64,000 nucleotides of DNA from JABDGR01 sp964561455 (lineage in GTDB: Bacteria; Verrucomicrobiota; Verrucomicrobiia; Opitutales; JABDGR01): the NCBI GenBank assembly GCA_964561455.1, contig CAZLPS010000002.1, positions 47,174 to 111,173 of the forward strand. Direction: 5' to 3'. Positions 10,141-17,949 of this stretch are shown one piece after another; the stretch's first letter is position 1, and the number at the start of each line of letters is the position of its first letter. The notes beneath the pieces are model-generated. The model searched no databases and had not been told where the DNA came from. It saw only the letters and a list, made by a program, of their open reading frames with translations. Made by a program: the position numbers and the translations under genes.

Positions 10141-11196
10141 ATGTCTTCCTCTGAAATCGGCGCCATTTTTGACTGGGATGGTGTTATCATTGATTCCTCG
10201 GCCGCGCATGAGCAGAGCTGGGACTTGCTGGCGGTGGAGGAAAAGCGGGTGTTGCCGCCGGGGCATTTCAAGGCGGGCTTCGGGCGCAAGAACCAGTTTA
10301 TCATCCCGCAAATCTTAAAGTGGGCGGATGATCCGGCGGAAATCGCGCGTCTGGGCGCGCGCAAGGAGGAGCTCTATCGCGAGATATTGAAAACGACGGG
10401 GATATCGGCGCTGCCCGGAGTGCGAGAGTTGCTCGAAGGGCTGCGCGCGGTGGGCGTGCCGTGTGTGGTGGGATCGTCAACGCCGCGGGTCAACATTGAC
10501 CACGTGATGACTTTGGCGAAGCTGCACGGATTTTTTGCGGATATCGTCAGCGCTGAGGACGTGAGTCACGGGAAGCCCGACCCCGAGGTGTTTTTGAAAG
10601 CCGCGGCGAAAATCAACCGGGTTCCAGCAAAATGCGTGGTGTTCGAGGACGCGTTTGTCGGCCTGGAGGCAGCGCGGGCGGGGGGATTCAAATGCATCGG
10701 GGTGGGGACGACGAATTCGGTGGGGAGCTTGCAGGGGAGGTGCGATTTGGCGGTGTTTAGGTTGGATAAAATATCGGCAGCAGATGTAGCAGCTTTGGTA
10801 GTTCCCAGGAATCCTTGCCCTTGCTGCGGATACTTGATGTTCAATGAACCACCCGGGTCATTTGCAATTTGCGATATTTGCTATTGGGAAGACGATATTG
10901 TCCAATTGGCATTCCCAGATTGGGAGGGAGGTGCCAATACACCTTCTTTGATTCAGGCACAGGGCAATTATTGCAAATTCGGCGTATATGACCTCAAAAT
11001 GCTTTCTCGCGTCAGGTCGGCAAACAACGGTGACTTGCGTGATCCCTCATGGAGGCCGATAGACAAAACCAAAGATCGTTACCTGCATGTGTCAAAGTCC
11101 GAGGATCGCGATTTATGGCAAACCACAAAGGGCATCGATGGCATTTGTCTATATTATTGGCGTAAAGAATATTGGTTGTGCAGTCTCAAGAATTGA
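10141..11196 (+). CDS. HAD-superfamily phosphatase/phosphoglucomutase-like domain fused to a CPCC cysteine-rich domain
   Basis: Protein of 351 residues in two parts. Residues 1-215 are a HAD hydrolase of the beta-phosphoglucomutase-like group: nucleophile motif FDWDGVIIDS, motif II GSSTPRV, motif III with GKPDPEVFLKAA and motif IV VFEDAFVGLEAA. Residues 228-290 match the CPCC domain: CPCCGYLMF, ICDICYWEDDIVQ and GGANTPSLIQAQGNY. The rest is unassigned. The HAD half has the local GC-rich codon use, while the sequence after about 10,790 is visibly richer in A+T, so the CPCC part looks like a foreign piece joined in frame. Substrate unknown. A single-base sequencing error at the joint cannot be excluded. 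Confidence 0.8.
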   Translation: MSSSEIGAIFDWDGVIIDSSAAHEQSWDLLAVEEKRVLPPGHFKAGFGRKNQFIIPQILKWADDPAEIARLGARKEELYREILKTTGISALPGVRELLEGLRAVGVPCVVGSSTPRVNIDHVMTLAKLHGFFADIVSAEDVSHGKPDPEVFLKAAAKINRVPAKCVVFEDAFVGLEAARAGGFKCIGVGTTNSVGSLQGRCDLAVFRLDKISAADVAALVVPRNPCPCCGYLMFNEPPGSFAICDICYWEDDIVQLAFPDWEGGANTPSLIQAQGNYCKFGVYDLKMLSRVRSANNGDLRDPSWRPIDKTKDRYLHVSKSEDRDLWQTTKGIDGICLYYWRKEYWLCSLKN

Positions 11197-11232
11197 TCCG
11201 GAAATTGAATTGCGGTCTACTCGATTAGGCAC

Positions 11233-11250
11233 TTGACGTTTTAACGTCAA
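11233..11250. promoter_or_regulatory. Palindromic operator of the toxin-antitoxin operon
   Basis: TTGACGTT and AACGTCAA form a perfect 8-bp inverted repeat with a 2-bp spacer, 16 bp before the antitoxin ATG. Its left arm contains TTGACG, which could serve as a -35 box. An RHH antitoxin bound here would block transcription. Confidence 0.6.
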
Positions 11251-11266
11251 AGCGCAAGCTTGTTTC

Positions 11267-11488
11267 ATGACTCGCGCCACCGTTTACTTCGATGAGGGCT
11301 TGCACAAGGCGCTGAAAATCAAGGCCTTGGAGAATGATACTACGCTTTCCAGCGTCGTGAATGAAGTTGTTCGGTCCTCCCTCCTCGAGGACATGGAGGA
11401 TCTTCACGACCTTCAGGAGAGAAAGAAAGAGAAGCCGATTGCTTACGAATCCTTTCTCAAGGAGTTAAAGCGCCGTGGACAAATATGA
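11267..11488 (+). CDS. Ribbon-helix-helix antitoxin
   Basis: Protein of 73 residues. The N-terminal strand TRATVYFDEGLHKALKIKA followed by the helix TTLSSVVNEVVRSSLLED is a CopG/Arc-type ribbon-helix-helix DNA-binding fold. The charged C-terminal half (DLQERKKEKPIAYESFLKEL) is expected to bind the toxin. The gene overlaps the toxin start by 14 bp. The upstream palindrome at 11233 is its likely operator. Confidence 0.8.
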   Translation: MTRATVYFDEGLHKALKIKALENDTTLSSVVNEVVRSSLLEDMEDLHDLQERKKEKPIAYESFLKELKRRGQI

Positions 11489-11735
11489 GTTAGTAGTGAA
11501 GCCGTCAGTGCAAAAAGACGTGCGGGGGATTCCGCCGAAGGATTTGCGTCGGATTCTCGAACGGATGGAAGCGTTGCGGGACGAACCCCGACCGGCGAAC
11601 GGCGTCAAACTTTCGGGGCAGGAGGCGTACCGGATTCGCCAGGGAAATTACCGAATCATATACGAGTTGGATGACACCAAGCGAATTGTGACAATCGCTA
11701 AAATCGGTCACCGGCGGGAAGTTTATCGGAAATAA
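11475..11735 (+). CDS. RelE/ParE-family toxin
   Basis: Protein of 86 residues with the compact RelE fold: KPSVQKDVRGIPPKDLRRI at the N-terminus, LSGQEAYRIRQGNYRIIYEL in the core and VTIAKIGHRREVYRK at the end. The basic residues (Arg, Lys, His-Arg-Arg) are those used by mRNA-cleaving RelE toxins, although ParE gyrase poisons share the fold. It starts inside the antitoxin gene, so the two are translationally coupled. Convergent with the zincin gene, with only one base between the stop codons. Confidence 0.82.
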   Translation: MDKYELVVKPSVQKDVRGIPPKDLRRILERMEALRDEPRPANGVKLSGQEAYRIRQGNYRIIYELDDTKRIVTIAKIGHRREVYRK

Positions 11736-11736
11736 T

Positions 11737-12105
11737 TCACCCCAACCCCCGCCGTTCCAAATCGCCCTCATCGAAGCGGAGATAGTGCCCCAGTTCATGG
11801 AGGTAGGTGGTGCGGACTTCGGCGTCGAAAATCGCGGGATTTTCCTCGGCGTATTCCCAGATGTTATTTAGAAAAAGGATAATTTGCGAGGGCATCGGGT
11901 CGAGGCCTGGATCTTCGCCATGCGCCGGTCCTACAAAAAGGCCCAGTGTGTCCTCATCCACCTCGTCGTCGACCCATTCGGGGCCGGGGGCTGGCTCGAA
12001 GAGGACCGGAACGGCGGTCGCCGGCTCGCGCAGCTCCGCCGGGAGCGCCTTTTGGGTGCGGGCGACCACGGCTTCGGCGCGTAGGAGGAGCTGGGGGAAG
12101 CGCAT
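11737..12105 (-). CDS. Minimal zincin metallopeptidase family protein
   Basis: Protein of 122 residues matching the short zincin family that carries a single catalytic motif. The zinc site is HELGHYLRFDEGDLERRGLG at the extreme C-terminus: HExxH plus a downstream Asp/Glu pair. The N-terminal part contains the GLFVGPAHGE segment seen in relatives. No signal peptide, so it is probably cytoplasmic. Substrate unknown. The length is usual for the family. Confidence 0.78.
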   Translation of the reverse strand: MRFPQLLLRAEAVVARTQKALPAELREPATAVPVLFEPAPGPEWVDDEVDEDTLGLFVGPAHGEDPGLDPMPSQIILFLNNIWEYAEENPAIFDAEVRTTYLHELGHYLRFDEGDLERRGLG

Positions 12106-12415
12106 AAGATAATTTTTACCACGGATGGCAACGGTAGCACAGATTAATGAAAATCCGTGAAATCCGTGGTTTCAGGATCATTTTCGTGTTCTTAGAGCCA
12201 ACCAAAATTGTGAATAAGCCGGGTTGTGTGAATCTTGTGCAAAGAAAGAACAACAATTCGTTGCGGGAACGCCATATTTGGGCGATTTTGGACGCTTCGT
12301 TCATCGCGGAGCCACCCCGGCTCTGAAATGAGCGCTTTTGGCCAGGAAAACGCCCTATTTTGGCTGAAAAGCCGGTGAAATCGCTAATGTAGGCATTAAA
12401 TTTGCTTAATCTAAA
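12106..12415. repeat. Intergenic region with a nonamer repeat tract
   Basis: At 12118-12171 six 9-bp units run in phase: ACCACGGAT, GGCAACGGT, AGCACAGAT, then TAATGAAAA, TCCGTGAAA, TCCGTGGTT. The last is the complement of the first, so the tract is also an inverted repeat. A weak GAGCC/GGCTC hairpin follows near 12311. No coding signal is seen in the rest. Confidence 0.7.
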
Positions 12416-12463
12416 CCCCTACCTGTAGGGGGGTAATGAAAAAAGTAACACTAAATGTAGTGG
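12416..12463 (+). promoter_or_regulatory. Pair of NrdR-like boxes upstream of nrdB
   Basis: Two 16-bp inverted repeats lie 32 bp apart, start to start. Box 1 is CCCCTACCTGTAGGGG (12416-12431) and box 2 is ACACTAAATGTAGTGG (12448-12463). Box 2 fits the NrdR consensus ACACWATATNTWGTGT closely, and box 1 shares 11 of 16 bases with it. A spacing of three helical turns is typical of NrdR box pairs, so dATP/ATP-dependent repression of nrdB is likely. Confidence 0.7.
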
Positions 12464-12470
12464 TAGGGGC

Positions 12471-12500
12471 TTGACAAAGCTCCAATTCTGCACGACTAAT
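12471..12500 (+). promoter_or_regulatory. Sigma-70-type promoter of nrdB
   Basis: TTGACA (12471-12476) and ACTAAT (12495-12500) are separated by 18 bp. The NrdR-like boxes lie immediately upstream. The leader to the nrdB ATG would be about 225 nt. Confidence 0.5.
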
Positions 12501-12732
12501 ACCCTCCACGCAGGCGATTGTGGATTTGCGGCCGCTCCCGACCGAACCCCTCGCAGTTTCCTGTGCTGTTTTTTCCGCGCCTTCGGCGTACCGGGCCTTG
12601 CTTGCGCCAGTCGCCCGAAGCGCGAAAAAAACAGAACCTAAATCGAACCAAAACCGAATAAACCGCCTCAAAACCGATCCGTCGCCCGTCCCACCCGTCC
12701 GACGCCACCCCCACGAACTGAAAACTGCCGCC

Positions 12733-13830
12733 ATGCCCGCCGATACCGTCACTTACCAAATTGGTCCGAAATCTTTTCTCCTCGACCGCCAGAAAGCCGA
12801 AGAAGCCTATGCCGCGAAGCGCGTCATCAACGGCCGGCAGACAATGTTCTTCAACATCCTGCCGCTGAAATACACGTGGGCCTATGAGCTCTACAAGAAG
12901 ATGAAGGCCAACCATTGGGAGCCCGAAGACCTCCCAATGCAAAAGGACTGCGAGCAATGGCGCGACAGCTCGAAGGCCATCACGGACGTGGACCGCTGGA
13001 TCATCAAGATGGCGATTGGCTACTTCTCCGCCGCCGAGGGCATTGTGGGTGATAATATCCTGCACGTCGTTCGTGAAGTCGTGACCGCGCCGGAGTTGAA
13101 GCTCGTCCTGGGTCGCCACGCGCATGAGGAGAACATTCACGCCGACTCCTTGGTATACATGATCAGCTCGCTGGGCATCAACCCCCACGAATGCGAGGCT
13201 ATGTTTGAGGACATTCCGACCATCAAGCGCAAGACGAGCTTCGTGACCAGCAACTCCAAGGCCCTGCGCCGTGATTTGGACCTCAAGGACCCGGCGACCA
13301 AGCAGGCCTTGGCCAAAAATATTTTTCTGTTTGGCCAGGTCATGGAGGGTACGCAGTTCTACGGGCTGTTCGGCATGGTGCTTTCGCTTTATCGGCAGAA
13401 CAAGTTCCCGGGCATCGGGCAGATGTTCCGCTACACCTTGCGCGACGAAAGCAACCACATCGAAGTCTTCCGCAATCTGCTCATGGATCTGGTCGAGGAG
13501 AACAAGGAGATTTGGACCCCGGCGTTTCGCCAGGAACTATCCGACCTCATGGCCGAGGGCGTGGCGATTGAAAAGGACTTCATCCGCGATTGCCTGCCCT
13601 TAAGCGGCGTGGGCCTGACGGCGAGCGAGTTCATGCAATATATAGATTACATTGCCGACCGCCGCCTTGAGGGCGTGGGCCTGAAGCCCCTGAATCCGGG
13701 CATCACTAACCCGCTGCCTTGGCTGGCGGAAATGATGGACATCAAGAAGGAACAAAACTTCTTTGAAGGCCGCGTCACCGAGTATCAAAAGTCCAGCTCC
13801 CTCGGCGACATCCACAACGATGATCTGTAG
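12733..13830 (+). CDS. nrdB: Ribonucleotide reductase class I, R2 subunit of the Ic (chlamydial) type
   Basis: Protein of 365 residues from the ATG at 12733, where homology starts. R2 houses the metal cofactor that generates the radical used by NrdA to reduce ribonucleotides. The six metal ligands are all present: Glu102, Glu133, His136, Glu205, Glu239 and His242. The radical tyrosine expected four residues after His136 is Leu140. In Chlamydia trachomatis that position is Phe127 and the cofactor is Mn/Fe. The first ligand is Glu rather than Asp, and the C-terminal segments (DYIADRRLEGVGLKP, EQNFFEGRVTEYQ) follow the chlamydial pattern. Separated from nrdA by a small DUF1232 gene. Confidence 0.94.
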   Translation: MPADTVTYQIGPKSFLLDRQKAEEAYAAKRVINGRQTMFFNILPLKYTWAYELYKKMKANHWEPEDLPMQKDCEQWRDSSKAITDVDRWIIKMAIGYFSAAEGIVGDNILHVVREVVTAPELKLVLGRHAHEENIHADSLVYMISSLGINPHECEAMFEDIPTIKRKTSFVTSNSKALRRDLDLKDPATKQALAKNIFLFGQVMEGTQFYGLFGMVLSLYRQNKFPGIGQMFRYTLRDESNHIEVFRNLLMDLVEENKEIWTPAFRQELSDLMAEGVAIEKDFIRDCLPLSGVGLTASEFMQYIDYIADRRLEGVGLKPLNPGITNPLPWLAEMMDIKKEQNFFEGRVTEYQKSSSLGDIHNDDL

Positions 13831-13837
13831 AGCGAAA

Positions 13838-13872
13838 AATTCAGAATTCAGAATTTAGAATGCAGAACTGAT
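13838..13872. repeat. Heptamer tract downstream of nrdB
   Basis: Five 7-bp units in phase: AATTCAG, AATTCAG, AATTTAG, AATGCAG, AACTGAT. It begins eight bases after the nrdB stop codon. Confidence 0.8.
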
Positions 13873-13967
13873 CGCCAAGGCCAAAAACCAACTGACCGCG
13901 GACCTTTAACTCGAAACCCAAAACCCGATACGCGAAACTTTTTCCTGTCTTCCAACGCAATGACCGC

Positions 13968-14399
13968 GTGCAACCTCAAGGTTCCCAACACTTTCCCCGG
14001 CAAGGTTGCCTCGGCGTGGTTTTCGCGCCGGTGCGGTGGGGCGCGGAAAAAGCAATTGTTCTTTACTATGTTGGCACCGACCCCAAGGTTTCGCTTTGGG
14101 CCAAAAGGTGCCTGTTTGGCGCGGTGTTCTACATCATTTCACCGCTTGGCATTGCGCTCGATTTCCTGCCGCCCATTGGCGAGGTGGACGATCTAGTCGC
14201 CTTCGTGATTGCCGTTGGCGCGGTTGCCTTCTCAATCAAACCCTACCACAAACTCCAAGCGAAAGAAAAAATCCGGCAGATGTTCGGGGGGCCACCCGCC
14301 CCGCGCCCACCTCCGCCAAGGCCACTGCCTTCGCCGGTACCACCATCCACCAATCACGCCATGCCACCCAACATTCCGCCGATGTTGCCGCCGAGTTAG
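13968..14399 (+). CDS. DUF1232 (YkvA-like) small membrane protein
   Basis: About 143 residues from a GTG at 13968. The start is uncertain because other GTG codons at 14016 and 14031 would also retain the domain. The core KAIVLYYVGTDPKVSLWAKR, then SPLGIALDFLPPIGEVDDLV, is the DUF1232 signature with two short membrane helices around the DFLP-DD motif. A charged helix (HKLQAKEKIRQMF) and a Pro-rich tail follow. Function unknown. Its place between nrdB and nrdA probably reflects insertion into the nrd locus, since no link to nucleotide reduction is known. Confidence 0.7.
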   Translation: MQPQGSQHFPRQGCLGVVFAPVRWGAEKAIVLYYVGTDPKVSLWAKRCLFGAVFYIISPLGIALDFLPPIGEVDDLVAFVIAVGAVAFSIKPYHKLQAKEKIRQMFGGPPAPRPPPPRPLPSPVPPSTNHAMPPNIPPMLPPS

Positions 14400-14508
14400 A
14401 CGGAGGTCCGTCACGTCGGACTGGTCTGACTGGTCGGACAATTCAGCAAATTGAAAACCAAATTTGCCGCAAACTTTGACCTCACGCCTTTCACCCCTCC
14501 TGTTTTTC

Positions 14509-14545
14509 TTAATTCTGCCTTCTTAATTCCTAATTCCCTACTCCC
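14509..14545. repeat. Heptamer tract abutting the nrdA start codon
   Basis: Five 7-bp units in phase (TTAATTC, TGCCTTC, TTAATTC, CTAATTC, CCTACTC) end two bases before the nrdA ATG, leaving no room for a Shine-Dalgarno site. Confidence 0.8.
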
Positions 14546-17500
14546 ATGATCCGCCATATCCAGCTCGACGAAGACAACGCGCTCAAACGTTTTTCCCAGA
14601 CGCCCGACGACCAGAAGCCCCGCTTTAACTGGCGGGAAGTGATCGTCAACTCCACCGTGGTGCAGCCCGACGTGATGGTCATCGCCGAAGGCGTTGCCCG
14701 GCATTTTGACCTCGCCGAAATTGCCGACACCGTCGGGTCCGCACTGACGGACTTGCTGCTGTCACGCCAGGTGCATGACATTTACACGGACCAGAACCGG
14801 AAGCTCGTTGGCGAAGTCGCCAAGGAAGTTGGCGAGGAAATCGTCGCCCGTTGGGCGGCCAACAAGGACCGGGTGCTGTCAGAGGACGACATCAATCGCA
14901 TCATTGAAAAAGCATTGGTGCATCAGAACCAGCATGACGTGGCGAAGAGCCTCGTCTTCAAGCGCTCGCGCACGGCAACGGCGGCGGCGGCGAATGGCGA
15001 TGGATCGGGCACAGTGGCTGCGGGCGAGGCGCTTCCGGTTCATGTGCGTCTAATTCGGCGCAATGGCCAGGTCGTGCCGTGGGACCAGAACAAGGTCGAA
15101 GTGGCCATCCGCAAGGCGTTCCTTTCCCTGCATCTGGACAGCGAACCGGCGGTGCGTGTGGCGGAGTCCATCAGCGGACGGGTGCGCGACATGGGGCAGG
15201 CGTTTGTGTCCATTGAGGACGTGCAGGATTTGGTCGAAGAGGAATTGATGAAACACGGCCACTACAAGGTGGCGACCTCCTACATTCTGTATCGCCGGGA
15301 GCGCGATGTATCCCGCAAGACCCAAACCGCAACGGCCGCAGGCAGCGATGCCCGCCAGGAGCAGATTATTTTCATCAAGCGCGACGGTGGCCAGACGGAG
15401 ATGTGGGACGGCGCGGAACTGCGGGCGCGCATCGCCTTTGCGGCCATCGGGCTGGACCTGTGCCTGACCCGCGAGCAAATCGAGGTGGAACTGCGCCGCT
15501 CGCTCAACACGGAAATGACGCGCGAGGACTTGCAGCAGACGGTGGTGCTCAATGCCAAGACGCTGATTGAGCGCGATGCGGACTTTGCGAAATTCGCCGG
15601 GCGCATCCTGTTGTCTTACATTTATGAAGAAGTGCTTGGGTGGGACATTCTGCGCGACGGCATCGGCACGCTGAAGCAGTTTCATGCCCGCCAGTTCAAG
15701 AAGAATCTGGAGCATGCGGCCCGGATCGAGCGCATCAATCCGGCGCTGCTCAAATATGATTTGGCCAAGCTTGGTGAGGCGCTGGACCCGATGGCCGACT
15801 TGGAATTCGACTTTCTCGGCATTCAAACGCTGTATGACCGCTATCTGGTGGTGGACAAGACGCGGGAACCGGCGCGGCGCCTCGAAACTCCGCAGTATTT
15901 CTGGATGCGGGTCTCCATGGGTCTGTTCCTCAATGAGCCGCGCGAACGGGAAGACTGGGTCGTGCGCCTCTATGGACTTTATAAGAACCGCCGTTTCTGT
16001 TCCTCGACGCCTACCCTGTTCAATGCCGGCACGCTTCATTCGCAACTTTCCTCATGCTACTTGTACAAGGTGGACGACAATATCGAGAGTATCATGATTC
16101 GCGGAATCGCGGAAAATGCGTTCCTGTCAAAGTGGGCGGGCGGGCTCGGCGGCTCGTGGACGGGGGTGCGCGGCACCGGCGGTTACATCAAGGGCACGAA
16201 TGGCGAAAGCCAGGGTGTTATTCCCTTCCTGAAGCTGCACAACGACCAACTCGTGGCGGTGAACCAGGGCGGCAAGCGCCGCGGTTCCGGCTGCGCGTAT
16301 CTGGAGACCTGGCACAACGACATTCTCGATTTCCTCGAGCTGCGCAAGAACACGGGTGACGACCGGCGCCGCACCCACGACATGAACACGGCCAACTGGA
16401 TTCCCGACCTGTTCATGAAGCGCATGGAGGCGCGCGAGGACTGGACGCTGTTTCGGACCAACGAGACCCCGGATTTGCACGAGTTGTATGGCCGCCGCTT
16501 TGAGGAACGCTACTGCCACTACGAGCAGCTCGCGCGCGACGGCAAAATCTTCGGCAAGACCATCCCGGCCATCGAGCTGTGGAAATTGATGTTGAAGATG
16601 CTCTTCGAGACCGGGCATCCTTGGATCACCTTCAAGGACCCATGCAACATCCGCAGCCCGCAAGACCACGCCGGGGTCATTCACTCGTCGAATCTCTGCA
16701 CGGAGATCACGCTGAACACCAGTTTCGAAGAGACGGCCGTTTGCAACCTCGGCTCGGTGATCCTCGACACGCACATCAAGCCCGATGGCTCGCTGGACCA
16801 CCATGCGCTCCGTGAGACCATCCGCGTCGCCGTGCGCGCGCTGGACAACGTCATTGACATCAACTTCTACCCGACGAAGCCGGCGGAAACCTCGAATTTG
16901 CGCCACCGGCCCATCGGGCTCGGCATCATGGGGCTGCATAACACGCTTTATAAGAAGGACTTGGTGTTCGCCTCGGCGGAAGCGGTGGAATTCAACGACG
17001 AGTTCATGGAAGCAATTGCGTTCTACGCTTATGAGGCGTCGAGCGACCTCGCGGCCGAACGCGGCACGTATTCGACGTACCACGGCTCGAAGTGGGACCG
17101 CGGCATCCTGCCGCAGGACACTCTCGAACTGCTCGAACAGGAGCGGGGCGTCGCCGTCGAAACGCCGCGCGGCGGGCGCATGGACTGGACGCCACTGCGC
17201 CAGAAGATCCGCCGCCAGGGCATGCGCAACAGCAATGTGCTCGCAATTGCGCCGACTGCGACGATTTCGAACATCATGGGCACTTCCCCCTGCATCGAGC
17301 CGTATTACAAGAACCTCTTCGTCAAGAGCAACCTTGGCGGCGAATACATCGTCCTCAACCACGAGCTGGTCAAGGATCTCAAGGAAATCGGCCTGTGGGA
17401 TCAGGAAATGATTGACGCGCTGAAATACTTCGACGGCGAATTGAAGGACATTGAGCGCATCCCGGCGCATCTGAAGCAGAAATTCGCCACGGCGTTTGAC

Positions 17501-17887
17501 ATTGATTACACCTACGTGATTGACGCCGCCGCCCGCCGCCAGAAGTGGATTGACCAGTCGCAGTCCGTCAACCTCTTCCTCGGCAAGTCCGACTTCAAGA
17601 TGTTGTCGCACATGTACCGCGCGGCCTGGCGCAAGGGGCTGAAGACGACCTATTACCTCCGCACGCTCGGCGCCTCCAACATCGAAAAGGCAACGGTGGC
17701 GGTAAAGAAGGAAACCCGCGGGCACATCGGCCGCGGCGAGGAAGAGGGCGCCCCGGGCATCTCTGCCGCCATTGAGTCCGGCAATACCTCCCCGCCGATG
17801 CCGAAACGCATCTACTCCGAGGAGGAGAAATCCGCCTGCAGCCTTGAAGGCCGCCGCAACGGCGAAAGCTGCGAAGCCTGCCAGTAA
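14546..17887 (+). CDS. nrdA: Ribonucleoside-diphosphate reductase large subunit, with multiple ATP cones
   Basis: Protein of 1113 residues, much longer than E. coli NrdA (about 760) because of extra N-terminal modules. A diverged ATP-cone-like segment (about 27-140) is followed by two clearer ATP cones: VRLIRRNGQVVPWDQNKVEV from about 167, and IIFIKRDGGQTEMWDGAELR from about 275. These cones sense ATP/dATP. The catalytic barrel keeps LSSCYLYKVDDN (first redox Cys), HSSNLCTEITLN with the Asn-Cys-Glu active site, CNLGSV (second redox Cys), and the radical-transfer tyrosine pair in TTYYLRTLG. The C-terminus ESCEACQ carries the CxxC that passes electrons from thioredoxin. It works with NrdB, encoded upstream. 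A strong terminator follows. Confidence 0.96.
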   Translation: MIRHIQLDEDNALKRFSQTPDDQKPRFNWREVIVNSTVVQPDVMVIAEGVARHFDLAEIADTVGSALTDLLLSRQVHDIYTDQNRKLVGEVAKEVGEEIVARWAANKDRVLSEDDINRIIEKALVHQNQHDVAKSLVFKRSRTATAAAANGDGSGTVAAGEALPVHVRLIRRNGQVVPWDQNKVEVAIRKAFLSLHLDSEPAVRVAESISGRVRDMGQAFVSIEDVQDLVEEELMKHGHYKVATSYILYRRERDVSRKTQTATAAGSDARQEQIIFIKRDGGQTEMWDGAELRARIAFAAIGLDLCLTREQIEVELRRSLNTEMTREDLQQTVVLNAKTLIERDADFAKFAGRILLSYIYEEVLGWDILRDGIGTLKQFHARQFKKNLEHAARIERINPALLKYDLAKLGEALDPMADLEFDFLGIQTLYDRYLVVDKTREPARRLETPQYFWMRVSMGLFLNEPREREDWVVRLYGLYKNRRFCSSTPTLFNAGTLHSQLSSCYLYKVDDNIESIMIRGIAENAFLSKWAGGLGGSWTGVRGTGGYIKGTNGESQGVIPFLKLHNDQLVAVNQGGKRRGSGCAYLETWHNDILDFLELRKNTGDDRRRTHDMNTANWIPDLFMKRMEAREDWTLFRTNETPDLHELYGRRFEERYCHYEQLARDGKIFGKTIPAIELWKLMLKMLFETGHPWITFKDPCNIRSPQDHAGVIHSSNLCTEITLNTSFEETAVCNLGSVILDTHIKPDGSLDHHALRETIRVAVRALDNVIDINFYPTKPAETSNLRHRPIGLGIMGLHNTLYKKDLVFASAEAVEFNDEFMEAIAFYAYEASSDLAAERGTYSTYHGSKWDRGILPQDTLELLEQERGVAVETPRGGRMDWTPLRQKIRRQGMRNSNVLAIAPTATISNIMGTSPCIEPYYKNLFVKSNLGGEYIVLNHELVKDLKEIGLWDQEMIDALKYFDGELKDIERIPAHLKQKFATAFDIDYTYVIDAAARRQKWIDQSQSVNLFLGKSDFKMLSHMYRAAWRKGLKTTYYLRTLGASNIEKATVAVKKETRGHIGRGEEEGAPGISAAIESGNTSPPMPKRIYSEEEKSACSLEGRRNGESCEACQ

Positions 17888-17898
17888 TCCAAAGAGGG

Positions 17899-17939
17899 AA
17901 AAGGGCCGCAGTTTTGCTCCGGTGGAACTGCGGCCTTTT
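17899..17939 (+). terminator. Rho-independent terminator after nrdA, bidirectional
   Basis: Left arm AAAAGGGCCGCAGTT and right arm AACTGCGGCCTTTT (one bulge) enclose a 12-nt loop. The A-run on one side and T-run on the other let it act for both nrdA and the convergent AGE-epimerase operon. Confidence 0.88.
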
Positions 17940-17949
17940 GCTTGCCACC

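Noticed and set aside
16127..17725. Minus-strand open frame opposite nrdA
   Set aside because: Shadow of nrdA codon bias; nothing recognisable in the translation.
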